A stretch of 64,000 bases of DNA from Silene conica (GCA_029255685.2 CM055311.2:58115048-58179047); one strand, 5' to 3'; shown: positions 22,901 to 36,543, counted from the first letter of the stretch. A program made the numbers and translations. The notes: generated by a model not told the origin, from the sequence alone.

Positions 22901-24284
22901 TCCTCAAGCATATTTTCTGGTCGCGACACTCGAAGCGAGCATGGTATCGCGATAACCAATCCATACCGAGGATAATGTCAAATTCCTCGAGAGGAAATCT
23001 CAGTAAGTCCGCTGGAAATGTGGCTTGACCAATAATAATCGGAACATCCCTATGGGACGAAGAGCAGGAAAACACGTCTCCAGACGGTAAGGAAATGGAA
23101 GTCTCCTCAACCAATGAAGACTCAAGAGCTAAACGGTCTGCGAATTGAGTCGATATAAATGATAAAGAAGCACCAGTGTCAAATAGAATAAGACACTCAG
23201 CACCAAGTACAGAAAAGATACCAGCCACAATATCTGGATGAGCCTCAGCCTCAGCCCTAGTCATCACGAAGATCTTTCCCTTCGGCTTTCCTCCTTTAGT
23301 CGCTGCAGCAACAGTGGCAGCCTTGCCAAGTGCGGTGTTCCTCTCATGACACTCATAAGATCGATGCCCAAATCCATTACAGGTGAAACACTTATAGGCA
23401 TTCTTGAAACAGTCAAAGCCCGGATGAGATGGTTTACCACAACGGTGGCAAACACTAGAAGCTGTGTCGGTGTGAACAATGGTCTTAGCAACCGGAGCAG
23501 AGAACCTCTCAAACCGCTTCTTCTGAGAAGAAGGCGAAGAAGTAGATGGTACAAACGGTCTCTTCCCCTGGTAAACTGATCTCTGGTGAGAAGTAACACT
23601 GGAAGTAGCAGCTCGGGTATCAGCATCTATGGCACGAATGGAACTCTCGGCCCAAATAACATCATCATAAACCTCCACGAAAGAAGTCGAGTCACGGCGA
23701 ACCATACTCTCGATGCACGGCCCTAACTTCCCACGATAGAAGTAAACTCTCTCAGCCTCATCCCTGATAAACTTCGAAGCGAAATGTGCAAGCTGGTTAA
23801 ATTTGTCGGTGTACTCCTGAACGGACATCTTACCCTGCTTCAAGTCCATGAACTCCTTAAGTCTCTGTGATCTAAGCTCCTTAGGATAAAATCTCGTCTC
23901 GAGCTTATCCTTAAAAGCCTCCCAATCAAATAAAGGATCAAGAATGAAAGTCGGTCCGGTCAATGGCCACCATCTATCGGCCTCTAGGGTCAAAAAGTGA
24001 GTGGCTAGCCGCACTCTATCCTCTCTGCCAACCGAGTACATGGTGAAGCTCTTTTCCATCTCACGGAACCACTCAGTAAGAGCTACCGGATCAACCTCGC
24101 CTCCTTAAGTCTTCACGTGGCTCCTGGACATCTGGGATGCTATCCAAGAGAAGCTACCAGGACGATTAGCCTCATTGCCTGGCGGTGGAGGAGGTGGAAC
24201 AGTCTCTGCCTGCTGTCTCTGGTTCTCAAGCAACTGATGAAGTGCTTGCATTATAGTGTTCTCAGCAGCCGTGGTTCTCACCAT
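19980..24284 (-). pseudogene. gag-pol polyprotein of element B, three nonsense codons
   Basis: One uninterrupted reading frame from ATG 24284 to the stop at 19980 (1434 codons), broken only by in-frame TAA (24107-24105), TAG (22346-22344) and TAA (20969-20967). Order: gag capsid; two CCHC knuckles (C-X2-C-X4-H-X4-C, about 23455 and 23385); aspartic protease with intact LFDTGAS (about 23175); reverse transcriptase with FIDDILIYS (about 22170); RNase H with DVYCDAS, TDHKS and VVADALS; integrase zinc finger ([10 protein letters not shown] then CLTC, about 21080-20970) and DDE core ([25 protein letters not shown]). Just past the stop another frame carries the chromodomain-like tail (LVKILWRCGDVEEQTWE), so a small indel near 19985 ends the protein early. 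It replicates the retrotransposon through reverse transcription and integration; this copy is defective. Confidence 0.93.
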
Positions 24285-24434
24285 CCTTCAAAAGAAAACA
24301 AGTGTTAACTTAGCAATTAGCATTCACAAATAGACTACAATATACATCCTTAGATCTACCCATCTCTCATTCATTATTTGTTTATTTGGTCAAGTTAAGG
24401 CCGGGGGTCACATGAGTGCATCGGGAGCAACAAT

Positions 24435-24446
24435 GCTCTGATACCA
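24435..24446 (-). other. Primer-binding site of B (tRNA-iMet)
   Basis: On the minus strand the sequence is TGGTATCAGAGC, the exact complement of the 3' end of plant initiator tRNA-Met. It lies two bases inside the 5' LTR of B (24449-27378). Confidence 0.85.
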
Positions 24447-24448
24447 AC

Positions 24449-27378
24449 TGTAAAACCCCTCGCGAAAGCGGAAACGTAAAACACACAAAGTACTAAAAAT
24501 GCAGCGGAATTTAACCTTTTTAAACATAACATCATGCGAGGTGAATTAAAACTGAAACTGGAAACTGAAACTGATATAAACAAAATAGATAAGTATAACA
24601 GCTCTAAGTACGGAAACCAAATATATACAAAGCCTGGGATGGAACATCCCTACAGGCACCAAAACATGAACTGTATCAAAAACTAAGAGTCTAGCTAATC
24701 GGTGTAGTGTAAGTCATATGATGAAAGGATCATCACTGGCTAGCTCTCAAGTGAACCCCGTCCAACCTGAATGTACCTACATACATGACAACATGTACGC
24801 CACAATCAGTGGGGAGTGACTAGAGTTCTCCTAGCCACCTTTTGTAACGACACGTAACAAGCAATACGAACAGAACACTTCAACATATATAAACATGTGA
24901 AGTATAACAATGTCTCGATAACTGATCATCAACTATCATGCAATCACTAATGCACGGCTCTCAACCAACTTCATAAAACATTTGGAAGGAGAGCCGGTTT
25001 TCCTACTGGTTACCCAGTCGGGGGGGTCTTTCAGTCCAACTATTTATGAAACCGATCAAAGAGTCATCCAATGCCTTGGATGAACAACAACAAGTCAAAA
25101 TACCCATATCATCAATACCAACATCTATATCATCAATATCAAAATCTATATCTGACACTGTACCAACTCAAGGCAAGCAGATGTAAAACAGCAAGTATAA
25201 GGTTCAGCGGTCAACTTAAGACATAACCTGAATACTAACACACTTTCACAATCAAGGACTCAGAGGCCAACTTAAGGCATAGACCAGGATATCAGTAAAC
25301 ACTAGCAATGGGTCCAGAGGTGAACTTAACACATATCCCACTACTAAACAATGTCGGGTCCAGAGGTGAACTTAACACATATCCCAACATACAATTCAAG
25401 TAAAGGGTCCAGAGGTGAACTTAACACATATCCCTAAACATCCACAAGTAAAGGGTCCAGAGGTGAACTTAACACATATCCCAATGCTACAAACAAGTAT
25501 TGGGTCCAGAGGTGAACTTAACACATATCCCAATACACAGCTATCGCACACCGGGTCCAGAGGTGAACTTAACACATATCCCGTGTACGACAACCGATCA
25601 CGTGTCAGGTCCAGAAGTGAACTTAACACATATCCTGACACGCCACAAGCAAAACACGTAATGGGTCCAGAGGTGAACTTAACACATATCCCATCACGCG
25701 ACATACAACTCACATGTTAAGCTCAGAGGCCAGCTTAAGGCATACCTTAACACGCATCAACCAATAACATCCAAAGATAGAAACTAACCTATAGTTCTAA
25801 CTTCCTAAACCACTAAACAACACTTAATTGATCCCGGGAACTAAGACGAGGGAGAGCCGGTTTCTCTTTCGGTTACCCGACCGGGGGGTCTCTATCCTCA
25901 CTCCATTCCCGAACCCAATATAGTGCCGCCCATCCTCCGGGGACCTCAAACACATATCAAAGGTACGAAGAACGAGTTTCAATCAAAACCGATAAACCGT
26001 TTAAAAGTTACGGACTAATTACGAATTCAAATTGAAAATAATCATCAGGGATCCCCAACCGGTCGGCAGGCAGCCGGCCTACCGGCTGGACACTCCTCCC
26101 CTATTTCTATCCAAAACAATGAACCAAAGGTCAAAGGGTTCCTAGCTGGTCGGCAGGCGGCCGGTCCACCGGCTGGGGAACCAAGTCTCCTCTAATTACG
26201 AAATACGCAAATTTTGCCAAAGAGGCTCCCAACCGGTTGGCAGGCGGCCGGTCTACCGGCTGGGGAACCTACTCCTACATACAACTCTACGCAAAATCTC
26301 AAAAGAGGCTACCAGCCGGTTGGCAGGCAGCCGGCCTACCGGCTGGCAACCTAAAACCTACTTTTTTCCAAACTCACAAAAACCACAAGAGACACTCGCA
26401 GCCGGTCGACCGGCGGCCGGTCGGTCGACCGGCTCAGAGAGCCTGAGCACAAATTCGCGTTTTCCAGCAACAACCAATTTTGACCAAAACGATTCTAACC
26501 CTCGATAATCACTAACAGCATACAAACCCCAGCATATATATACATCGAATACACTAATTACAATCATCAAATTCCACAAACAAGCCTCAATAAGATAATC
26601 TCTTGTATCCGTCGCAAAACATAAATTTCTGAAAATGAAATACTAGGCATGTGAAACATCATCTAAGCACATAAACAACATACACACGTATTCCTAGCAT
26701 GATTTCTAATTCAATGAACATAAACCATGAGAAAAATCAGAAACTTAAACATCTTAAACATGTAAATTGCTAATATTCACAATAAGGCCGAGTTTCTCAT
26801 TATTGTCACCTTAAATGCAATCCCTCTCAAAGCTCCTCCTCTACTATGAAGCTATCCACGTCCGGGTCTTCTAAGCCCACACCTACATCACGAAAAACGA
26901 GTTTAAAGGACTGAAATACGGATTCCACAAAAACAGCCCTATTTTCAAAGTGAAGGAAATGAAAAACGGAAGTGATAGATGGCTTGCAAATTCGATGAGG
27001 ATTCCGAAAATGTATTTATTACCTTGATTCGGTGAACGGATGATGGAGAAAAATGGAAAAGAAGATGAATATTTATGGAGGTTTTGAGAAATGAAGTTTA
27101 CTGTATTATTGTTTTTGAGGTTGAAGAGATGTCGACATACTTGGGGTTTAAGGGTTTATAATTTTCCTTTCCGATTAAATGAAAACGGGTCGGAATGAAC
27201 GGGTTTTAAGTTGAGAATTCAAGTTACCAAGTTTGTATTCGTCTTAAGGACTTAAGGTTCTTAAGACGGATCTTACTATTATTAAAATACTTTCCCAATA
27301 AATTATTAAAATATTATTTTATTACTTAAAATAATTAAAACCCTTCAAATATATTTTATGAAAATACGGGATGTTACA
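24449..27378 (-). repeat. 5' LTR of element B
   Basis: Near-identical partner of 16871-19778, with the same hairpin array (25190-25765) and GC palindromes (26050-26438). A transcription start is expected inside it on the minus strand, but no TATA was assigned. Confidence 0.92.
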
Positions 27379-27964
27379 GTTCAGAAATGGTTTGAGGAGA
27401 AAGATCCCCCGGCCGGGCAGCCGGAAGGGAGACCGGCTCTCGCTTCAAATAGTTTCTGATGTTTGTTAAGGGTTTTTGCATAGTGATGCATGCATGTTGA
27501 TATGAAGGATGATATATATACTTCGCATATTGCCATGTTGGAGTATGATGGATGTTCTTATATGTTATGTGTTATTGACAATCGGTGGCTATGAGAACTC
27601 TAGTCACTTCCCACTGATTATGGCGTACATGTTTTCATGTATGTAGCTACATGATGGTTGCTGAAGGGTTACTGCGCTAGTGAGCGATGATCCTATCATC
27701 AATGACATATACATTATCGTTTAGCTAGACCTAGACTTTTGTTATACATTGAGTGCCTGTATGGATATGTTATCCCATGCTGCAGTTTTTGTACTTATGG
27801 TTTTGTACTTAGACTTATATACTTATCTATGTTTTGTTTATTTCTGCATGTATAATTTTGTTTAATTCACCTAGTTCTTAATCATGCATGTTAAAGTTTT
27901 AATTCCGCATTTTTAGCATGTTTGTATGTTTACATTTCCGCTATCGCGAGGTGGGTTTTACAGT

Positions 27965-27976
27965 TGGTATTAGAGC
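27965..27976 (+). other. Primer-binding site of A (tRNA-iMet type)
   Basis: TGGTATTAGAGC, one transition from the exact tRNA-iMet complement, two bases after the 5' LTR of A. Confidence 0.8.
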
Positions 27977-28128
27977 GTTGTCGCTCCCGACGCACTCATG
28001 TGACCCCCGAACTTAACTTGACCATATAATTGAATAATGAATGAGAGATAGGGTAGATTTAAGGACTGTTATTGTTGTCTATTTGTGAATGTCATATGCT
28101 AAGCTAACACATGTTTCTCTTTTGAAGG

Positions 28129-31100
28129 ATGGTGACGCCTTCGAACGTGGACAATACTATAATACAAGCGCTTCTTCAGGTTCTTGATAACCAACGGACT
28201 CATGCTGAAGTTGTTCCTCCTCCTCCGCTTGGTAATGATGCTAATAGACCTGGTGGCTTCTCCTGGATTGCCTCTCAGATGTCTAGGAGCCATGTTAAGA
28301 CTTACGGTGGTGAAGTGGATCCAGCTGCCTTATCAGAGTGGTTCCGAGATATTGAGAAGAGCTTCTCCATGTACTCAGTTGTCAGGGAGGATAGGGTGCG
28401 TTTAGCCGCTCACTTTCTGACATTGGAGGCTGATAAGTGGTGGACTCTTACTGGTCCAAGTTTCCTCCTGTATCCGTTGTTTGATTGGGACATGTTCAAA
28501 GAGAAGATTGAGACTCGCTTCTACCTAAAGGAGCTTCGTTAGCAAAGATTGAAAGAGTTCACGGACAAGTTTAATCAGTTGGCTCACTTTGCTTCTCTGT
28601 TCGTGAGGGATGAGTCCGAGAGGGTGTACTTCTACAGAGGGAAGCTAGGATCCCGTATTGAGAGTATGGTTCGCAGAGATTCTACTTCCTTTGTTGAGGT
28701 GTACGATGATGCCATTGGGCTGAGAGCTCAATTAAGGCTATTGATGCTGAGACTCACGCTGTTTCTGCTAGTGCTTCTTTGCACCAGAGGTCTACTTATC
28801 AGGGCAAGTGACCTTTTTGTTCCATCTACTGCTCCTGCTACTTCTCAGAAGAAGAGGGTTGAGAGGCTTGTTGCTCCTGTTTCTAAGACCATTGTTCACA
28901 CTGAGACTACAACGGAAAGTGTAACCGTTGTGGTAATGCTCCTCATCCTGGTTTTGACTGCTACAGACAGGCGTACAAGTGCTACACTTGTAATGAATTT
29001 GGGCATAGATCTTTTGAGTGTCCGGAGAGGAACATCGCACTAGGCAAGGCTGCCACTGCTGCTGCAGCTTCTCGAGGGAACAAGGCAAAGGGGAAGATTT
29101 TTGCTATGACTAGAGCAGAGGCTGAGGCCAATGCTGATATCATTGCTGGTATATTTTCTGTCCTCGGTGCTGAGTGCTTGATCTTGTTTGATACTGCTGC
29201 TTCATTATCTTTCATATCGACCCAGTACGCCGATAGACTAGCTCTGGAGTCTTATATAGTTGAGGAGACTTCTATCTCATTGCCTTCCGGAGACGTTTTC
29301 TCCTGCTCTTCTTCTCATAGGGATGTACCCATTGTGATTGGTTGTGCCATATTTCCAGCGAACTTACGGAGATTACCTCTCGAGGAGTTTGACATTATCC
29401 TCGGTATGGATTGGTTGTCGCGGTGCCATGCCCGCTTCGAGTGTCGCGACCAGAAAATCTGCTTGAGGAGTTCTTCAGGAGTTCGTGTTTCCTATAAGGG
29501 AACTCGCCCCCGAAAGGGTGTTCGCGTCATTTATCCTATGAAAGCTTCCTATCTTCTAAGGAAGGGTTGCCAAGCCTTCCTGTGTGTTGTTCCAGCCGCG
29601 AAGCCTTCGCTACCGAAGCTTGAAGATGTAGCCATTGTTCGAGAGTTTCCAGATGTCTTTCCAGAAGAGTTGCCGGGTATACCACCTGAGAGAGATGTTG
29701 AGTTTAGGATCGAGCTTGTACCTGGTACCGGACCTATATCTAAGGCTCCATATTGTATGGCTCCGCCTGAATTGAAGGAACTGAAGCAGCTATTAGAAAA
29801 AAATGATTGGGAAGGGATTTATTCGACCGAGTGCTTCTCCTTGGGGTGCTCCAATGCTTTTCGTCAAGAAGAAGGATGGATCGATGATATTGTGTATCGA
29901 CTACAGGGAATTGAACAGGGTTACGATGAAGAACCAATATCCTTTACCTAGGATTGATGAACTTTTTTATCAGCTTCGTGGTGGCTCCAGATATTCCAAG
30001 ATTGATCTACGGTCAGGGTATCACCAGATTCCAGTTCGAGAGGCTGAAATTTCAAAGACTGTTTTCCATACCAGATATGGACACTTTGAGTTTGTGGTCA
30101 TGCCTTTCGGTTTGACCAATGCACCTGCGATATTCATGGATCAGATAAATAGGACATTCAGTGAGTACTTTGACACTTGCGTTGTGGTGTTTATAGATGA
30201 TATCCTTATCTACTCGAAGACTGATGCTGAGCAAGCCGAACATCTTTGTTTGATACTTGGGATTCTGCGCCGACAGAAGTGGTTCGCTAACTTTTCGAAG
30301 TATGAGTTCTGGTTGTCTCAGGTTGCCTTTTTAGGACATGTCATCTCCAGTGAGGGTGTTATGGTTGACCCCTCTAAGATAGAGGCTGTTATTGATTGGG
30401 AGAGTCCCAAAGATGTGGGAGAGATCCGTAGTTTCCTTGGGTTAGCAGGTTACTACTGCCGTTTCGTAGAGGACTTTTCTAGACTTGCTCGTCCGATGAC
30501 CCAGTTACTGAAGAAGGAAGCCAAATTTGTGTGGACTGATAAGTGTGAGAGTTCATTCCAGGAACTGAAGTTAGGTTGACGACCGCTCATGTGCTTACTC
30601 TTCCAGAGATTGGGGTTGATTTTGATGTCTACTGCGACGCTTCTATGCTTGGACTTGGTTGTGTACTGATGCAGAGTGGGAAGGTGATAGCCTATTCCTC
30701 CAGACAGCTGCGAGTTCATGAGGTGAACTATCCTACGCATGACTTGGAGTTAGCCGCAGTCGTTCATGCTTTGAAGATGTGGCGTCACTATCTTATTGGT
30801 TCGCATTGCCGCATTTTCACCGACCATAAGAGCTTGAAGTACATTTTTACTCAGAAGGATCTTAATATGAGGCAGCGTCGTTGGCTAGAATTAGTCAAGG
30901 ATTACGACATCGAGTTGTTGTATCATGAGGGTAAGGCCAATGTTGTTGCTGATGCGTTTAGCCGCAAGTCTTCTCATTCGTTGAGTGTCATTCGAGTGTT
31001 GCCAGATGAGCTTTGTTCTGAGTTCCGAAAGTTGAGGTTAGAGATGGTTAGTAGTGGATTCGATTGGTTAGCTGCGATGTCTGTTGAGCCGACCTTGTAT

Positions 31101-32395
31101 TGGGAGATTCGCAAGAGTTTGCCTCTGATGCTACTTTCAGGAAGTTCAAGGCCAAGATTGCTAGTGGTGAGGCTAAGGACTTTGTGATTGATTCTGACAG
31201 TTTTCTTCGTTTCCAAGGCCGGATGTATGTTCCTGATGCTCCAGATTTGAGGAAGAGAGTGTTAGATGAGGCTCATTTGACTCCTTATTCGATTCATCCC
31301 GGAGGTGAGAAGATGCATAAGGATCTTAGGCTCTTATTTTGGTGGCCTGGAATGAAGAAGGACATCTTGGATTACGTGAGTAGATGTTTGACTTGTCAGC
31401 AGGTGAAGATTGAGCATAAGAGACCTGGTGGTCTGCTACAGCCGCTCCATGTTCCTCAGTGGAAATGGGAGTGCATTTCTATGGACTTCGTGACCGCTCT
31501 ACCTAAGACCGTTGGCGGTAAGGATGCCATTTAGGTAGTAGTCGACAGATTGACTAAGTGTGCTAGGTTCATACCGATTCGAGAGACATGGGATATGGAT
31601 CGCCTTGCTAAGGCTTACATTGCAGAGATTGTTCGCTATCATGGGGTTCCTAAGGAGATCGTTTCTGATAGAGATCCGCGTTTCTATTCCAGGTTCTAGA
31701 AAGCCCTTCAGGAGGCCATGGGTAATCGTTTACTGATGAGCACAACTTTCCATGCTGCTACAGATGGTCAGTCTGAGAGGACCATACAGACTCTAGAGGA
31801 TCTATTGCATGCCTGTGCACTTGACTTTCAGACTTCGTGGGAACAGATTTTACCGCTGGTTGAGTTCTCGTACAACAATAGTTATCATTCGTCGATCAAG
31901 ATGGCTCCATATGAGGCGCTTTATGGTAGGAAGTGCCGTAGCCCGATCTGCTGGGATTAGTCGAGTGATGTTCATGATTTAGGACTTGAACAGCTAGCTG
32001 CGACCATTGATCACGTTCAGTTGATTCGAGGTAGGATGAAGGCCGCTCAGGATTGGCAGAAATCCTACTACGATGTTCGTCGAAGACTGCTTGAGTTTGA
32101 GGCTGGTGATAGAGTGTTTCTCAGAGTATCTCCAATGAAAGGTGTGAAGAGGTTTGGTGTTAAGGGCAAGTTGAGCCCTCAGTACATTGGGCCGTATGAG
32201 ATCTTGAAGAAGATTGGTGCTGTTGCTTATAGATTGGATTTGCCTCCGATTTTGGGCAAGGTGCATAGTGTCTTCCATGTTTCACAGCTCCGCAAGTATG
32301 TTAGTGACCCTAGTCACGTTCTTCAGAGGGAGATCTACAACCTGGAGCCTAATCTTGCATTCGAAGAGCGTCCCTTGAAGATCCTTGATCGTTAG
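28129..32395 (+). pseudogene. gag-pol polyprotein of element A, heavily decayed
   Basis: Same domain order as in element B, starting at ATG 28129. Damage is extensive. There is a TAG at 28540-28542 and, right after it, a deletion of roughly 30 bp relative to B. Frameshifts lie near 28720, 29800, 30575 and 31125. TAG codons lie near 31532, 31697 and 31958, where B has Trp, Trp and Gln. The protease active site reads DTAAS instead of DTGAS (about 29190), which should abolish activity. RT (FIDDILIYS, about 30190), RNase H, integrase zinc finger (about 31290-31400) and part of the DDE core remain readable. The C-terminal chromodomain-like tail continues past the TAG at 32393. No functional product is expected. 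Confidence 0.92.
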
Positions 32396-32569
32396 GACTG
32401 GAAGCTGAGGAGCAATGTGGTGCCCCTAGTGAAGATCTTATGGCGATGTGGTGATGTGGAAGAGCAGATTTGGGAGACTGAGGCTTCGATGCGCGCTACG
32501 CATCCGACCCTTTTTTATTGAGGTATTTCTTAGACTTTCTTCGTTCAAGTTTCGAGGATGAAACTTTTT

Positions 32570-32584
32570 GAAAGTTGGGGTGAT
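32570..32584 (+). other. Polypurine tract of element A
   Basis: GAAAGTTGGGGTGAT immediately before the 3' LTR. The same tract stands, inverted, beside the 3' LTR of B at 19779-19793. Confidence 0.75.
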
Positions 32585-33900
32585 TGTAACATCCCGTATT
32601 TTCGTAAAAGAATATTTTAATATTTTAAAATATTTTTCGGAATCTAATTTTATTTTAATAATATTTCGTAAGTTTTATTTTAAGAATTCCCGTTCAGTTC
32701 CGTCTTAAGACTTCTTTTATCTTAAGATGTTTGGTTCACTTGGCATTCCCGTCTTAAGGTTTAAGTTTCACTTAATTAAGGAAACCCGACTCATAAAATA
32801 AAATGACAAGTTGTTTCTTTCTTCTTACGACTTATCATTTTCTCACAAACACAAGTTACAGTAAACCCAAAACCTCAATTTTCTCTCTTCAAAAGCTTCT
32901 AAAAAGATCATCTAAAGGCTTATGTCAACTCGAATCAAGGTATTCTTTACATATTCGGATTCCTCTCGTAATTTCCGCTCTTTCTATCACTTTTGTTTTT
33001 CAATTTTCAACCTTTCATTTCCGGGCTGTTTTTGCCCTAAATTGTTTTAGGCTTCTAATACGCATTTTTATGTTCTAAGGAGTTGGCTTGGACGACCCTG
33101 GTTGATTCTTACATTGTGGAGGAAGAAATCGGAGCATAAGACGCTTGAGGTGACGATAATGAGCAACTCGACCTTGTCTTTAAGTAACTTGACATTTATG
33201 TTTTTATGAATGTTTATGTTGTTTTGATGGTGAATATGGCATGTATAATTTGTGGGTAAGGTATAGGGTGAAGGATTAGTAAGAATTGTTATATGTGTGG
33301 TCATTTTTCTGAAATGTGAGGTGATACGTACTATTTTCCTGTGTATTCTTCTAGCTACTGCATTCTAGTATTATTGAATTGCTGCTACTGTTTCTGTCTA
33401 TTACTCCCATCGCCATTCTTAGTCACTGCAAGTCTAGTGTTATGCTGTTGCGTAATATCTTTCCCTCATTGTGTGTCTGTTATTGTTGTTGTACCACTAG
33501 TCTGCTATATCAGACCATCTCACTGACTGATCATTACCTACATCTACCCATGACTACTGCCACTCTATTACTCTTAACTGATATTGCCCCTACTGTAATC
33601 TGTTACTACTACTTACCACTACATTATCGTTGCTACTGCACCTATGCACACCCAAATGCACTACCCACCGTTACACACACTAATGTTGTCCACTGTTATT
33701 CCGTTACTACACCATGCCATTTCTGCTACTGCACTATATCTATTACTGGTCTGTACCACCTCTAGTTGTACACGACTACCCTTGTCTACACCTACTGTTA
33801 CTGTCTACACGCGCATCTGTACTGTCTACTGTTTCTACACTGCTTTCTCCTCCCATTCCTGCTATTACTGTTGCTGTACTTCCTGCACCGTGCTATTACT

Positions 33901-36543
33901 TGTAAAACCCCTCGTCGCAGCGGAAAATAAAACATACAAACATGCCAAAATTTTACGCAGAATTTAAACTTTAACATGCATGATAAACGAGGTGAATTAA
34001 AAAAAAGTGAACAAACTGATATAAACAAAACATAAATAAGTATATGTCTAAGTATGAAAACATAAATACAAAATAGCATGGGATGACACATCCCTATAGG
34101 CACTCAAGTGTATAAAAACAGAACTACAAGGTCTAGCTACACGATATAAAGGTATGTCAATGATGAAACGGATCATCGCTCGCTAGCCTCCATGTAACCC
34201 ATCCGCCACCTGTCATGTACCTACATACATGAAAACATGTACGCCACAATCAGTGGGGAGTGACTAGATTTCTCCTAGCCACCTTCTGTAACGACACGTA
34301 ACACATAAACATCCAACATACTCCAACATTTCTCATAACATCATGCAAAACTATGCAAAGGCTCTCATCCAACTTTGGAAGCTATTTGGAAGGAGAGTCG
34401 GTTTCCCCTCCGGTTGCCCAGCCGGAGGGGTCTTTCAATCCAAACCATTTACGAAACTAGCCCAAGAGTCGTCCAATGCCTTGGACGAACAATACTAAAG
34501 ATAACTCATTCAGTATACGACGTTATCAAACAATCAGCAACATCTGACACTGTACCCCTACTCAGGCAAGCAGATGCAATCAGCAATGTCTAGGACCTAC
34601 CCCTGCTCAGGCAAGAACTAGACACAAACATCAGTGCCCAAGTCACACCCCTGCTCAGGTTAGGCTTGGCACACAATCAGAAAGCACACACTCGTGACCC
34701 CTGCTCAGGCACGAGTGGATACCAATCAGCTAATAATGGTTCATTGACCCTGCTCAGTCGTGACCATTACCCTTCATAATGAAATTGGGATCCCTGCTCA
34801 GACCCAACCCACTATGGTCATACAATCTCACGGTAGAATAGCGGTCCCTGCTCAGACTTATCCTACCGCATCAAACATACACGTGTCGGTCCAGAGGTCC
34901 TGCTCAGACGTAGCCGACACGCCACAAACACTCACATGTCAAGTTAGAGGATCCATGCTCAGACCATAACTTGACACGCATACAAACATCAACACATATC
35001 GTACTCTAGCGGTCCCTGCTCAGACATATTCCGATATGTACTACAACCAAATCCTTAGTCCTAATCTTCTAGACTCCTAACAACACTTAATTGACCCCGG
35101 AAACTAAGTTGAGGGAGAGTCGGTTTCCCTTTCGGTTACCCGACCGGGGGGTCTCTATCCTCACTCCATTCCCGAACCCAATATAGTGCCGCCCGTACTC
35201 CGGAGACCACAATCACACATATGAAGCATACGGAACGAGTCTCAAGCAAATCGGACAAGTCGATCAAAAGTTAAATCGACTTGAAAGTGAAAAGGGTCCT
35301 CAGCCGGTCCGAGACAGGCTGCCGGTAAGCCGGCTGACAACCCCTCACCCTTAACAGCCTTTGAAAAACAATCTATGCGAGGAAGGGTCCCCAGCCGGTC
35401 GACCGACCGCCGGCCACCCGGCTATGGGACCAATCTCCCTAATTCCTCTTCTACGCTAAAGAACAACAACAAGGTGTCTCATCCGGTCAACCGTCGGCCG
35501 ATCAACTGGCTGAGCACCCACTCAGCTTAAATTCCAAAATACGAGAAAAACACCAAAAAGCCTTCCCAGCCGGTCGACCGGCTCAGAACCCCTGAACCAA
35601 AATCGTGATTTACAGTGATTCCTAAATCTCGACTAAATCGATACAATTCTTCAAAATTACAACAAGCAATGATTTCCCAGCATATTAAACACACATGTGA
35701 TTCAATAACAAGTATGAATTATTCTAACAACAAACACATATGAGGATCAATCTTAGTGTTCGTCTTAACTTTATAAAAATTGAAAAGTGAACATAATAAC
35801 CATATGGAATATCATAAACCTTGATTAAATCATGTGAATAACATGTATACTAACTTCCTAACATACAACTAAACTCATACAACCACAACAATTCACAAGA
35901 ATCAAAAACTTCCACCAAGAACAACACAACAAGTGCTACTTTAACGAAAAGGCCGAGTTACTCGTAATTGTCACCTTAAAAGGGATTATGCTCTAAAATC
36001 CTCCTCAATGACGTAGCTATCAACCTCCGGGTCCTCTAAACCCACACCTACAACAAAAGAAACGAAGATTATAAGCCTAAAACATAATTTGGTGAAAACA
36101 ATGTCTTTTTCAAGTTTGATAAAACTGAAATTGAAAGAGATAGAAATCTTGCAAATCTCAAGAGGATTCCGAAAATGTAAGGCTTACCTTGATTCGAGTT
36201 CGGGAAGAGGTTGAGATGATGATTTTAAGCTTTAAAAATGAAGAACAATGGAGTTGGGAAATGTTACTGAAAAAATGAATTGTGAGGGATGATATGTCGA
36301 TGAATAGGGCTTTAGGTGGGGTTTATATTGTCCTTTCTTTTTATTTGAGTCGGGTTACTTGTTTTGTGAAACGGATTCAAGTCGGGATTAAATATGCCAA
36401 GTGAACATCTTAAGAACTAAAAATATTCTTAAGACGGATCTTAACGGAAAGACAAGTCACATTTTAATATTAAAGTAATATTATATTCCGTAAAATAATT
36501 TAAAATCCTTAAAATATTATTTACGAAAATACGGGATGTTACA
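33901..36543 (-). mobile_element. Solo LTR C (2643 bp), minus strand
   Basis: Starts TGTAAAACCCCTCGTCGCAG and ends ACGGGATGTTACA, flanked by perfect TTACT duplications (33896-33900 and 36544-36548). It is related to the LTRs of B but clearly diverged (shorter array, different core). Array 34540-35045 has cores CCCTGCTCAG inside arms such as CACTCGTG/CACGAGTG (34687-34716), CGTGTCGG/CCGACACG (34881-34921) and CGGTAG/CTACCG. GC palindromes lie at 35295-35595. Confidence 0.93.
34540..35045 (-). repeat. Hairpin-unit array in solo LTR C
   Basis: About ten units with conserved CCTGCTCAGRC (minus strand GYCTGAGCAGG). The outer arms pair within each unit and differ between units; some arms reach 8-10 bp. 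This is the third independent version of the array in the window. Confidence 0.8.

Larger units (their letters stand above)
16871..27378 (-). mobile_element. Ty3/gypsy element B (complete, 10.5 kb), minus strand
   Basis: Inserted in the 5' LTR of A. Flanks are GTTCG (16866-16870) and GTTCA (27379-27383), a TSD with one mismatch; the uninterrupted 3' LTR of A reads GAGTTCGGAAATGG near 37947. LTRs are 16871-19778 (2908 bp) and 24449-27378 (2930 bp; about 22 bp longer, mostly a short tandem duplication near 25110-25140). By eye I count roughly 25-30 substitutions, about 1 percent. Minus-strand PBS (read from GCTCTGATACCA, 24435-24446) matches tRNA-iMet; minus-strand PPT lies at 19779-19793. The internal region carries a single gag-pol frame. 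Confidence 0.93.
13779..27962 (+). repeat. 5' LTR of element A, split by two insertions
   Basis: LTR sequence is 13779-13996, 14368-16870 and 27384-27962; the rest is the MITE (13997-14358 plus TSD) and element B (16871-27378 plus TSD). It begins TGTAACATCCTGTATTTTCG and ends CGCGAGGTGGGTTTTACA. It includes a TAC/TGC-rich low-complexity stretch (14925-15750) and a hairpin array (16265-16790). Confidence 0.9.

Noticed and set aside
23264-23626. Extra frames overlapping the gag knuckle region of B on both strands
   Set aside because: Shadows of the minus-strand gag-pol frame.
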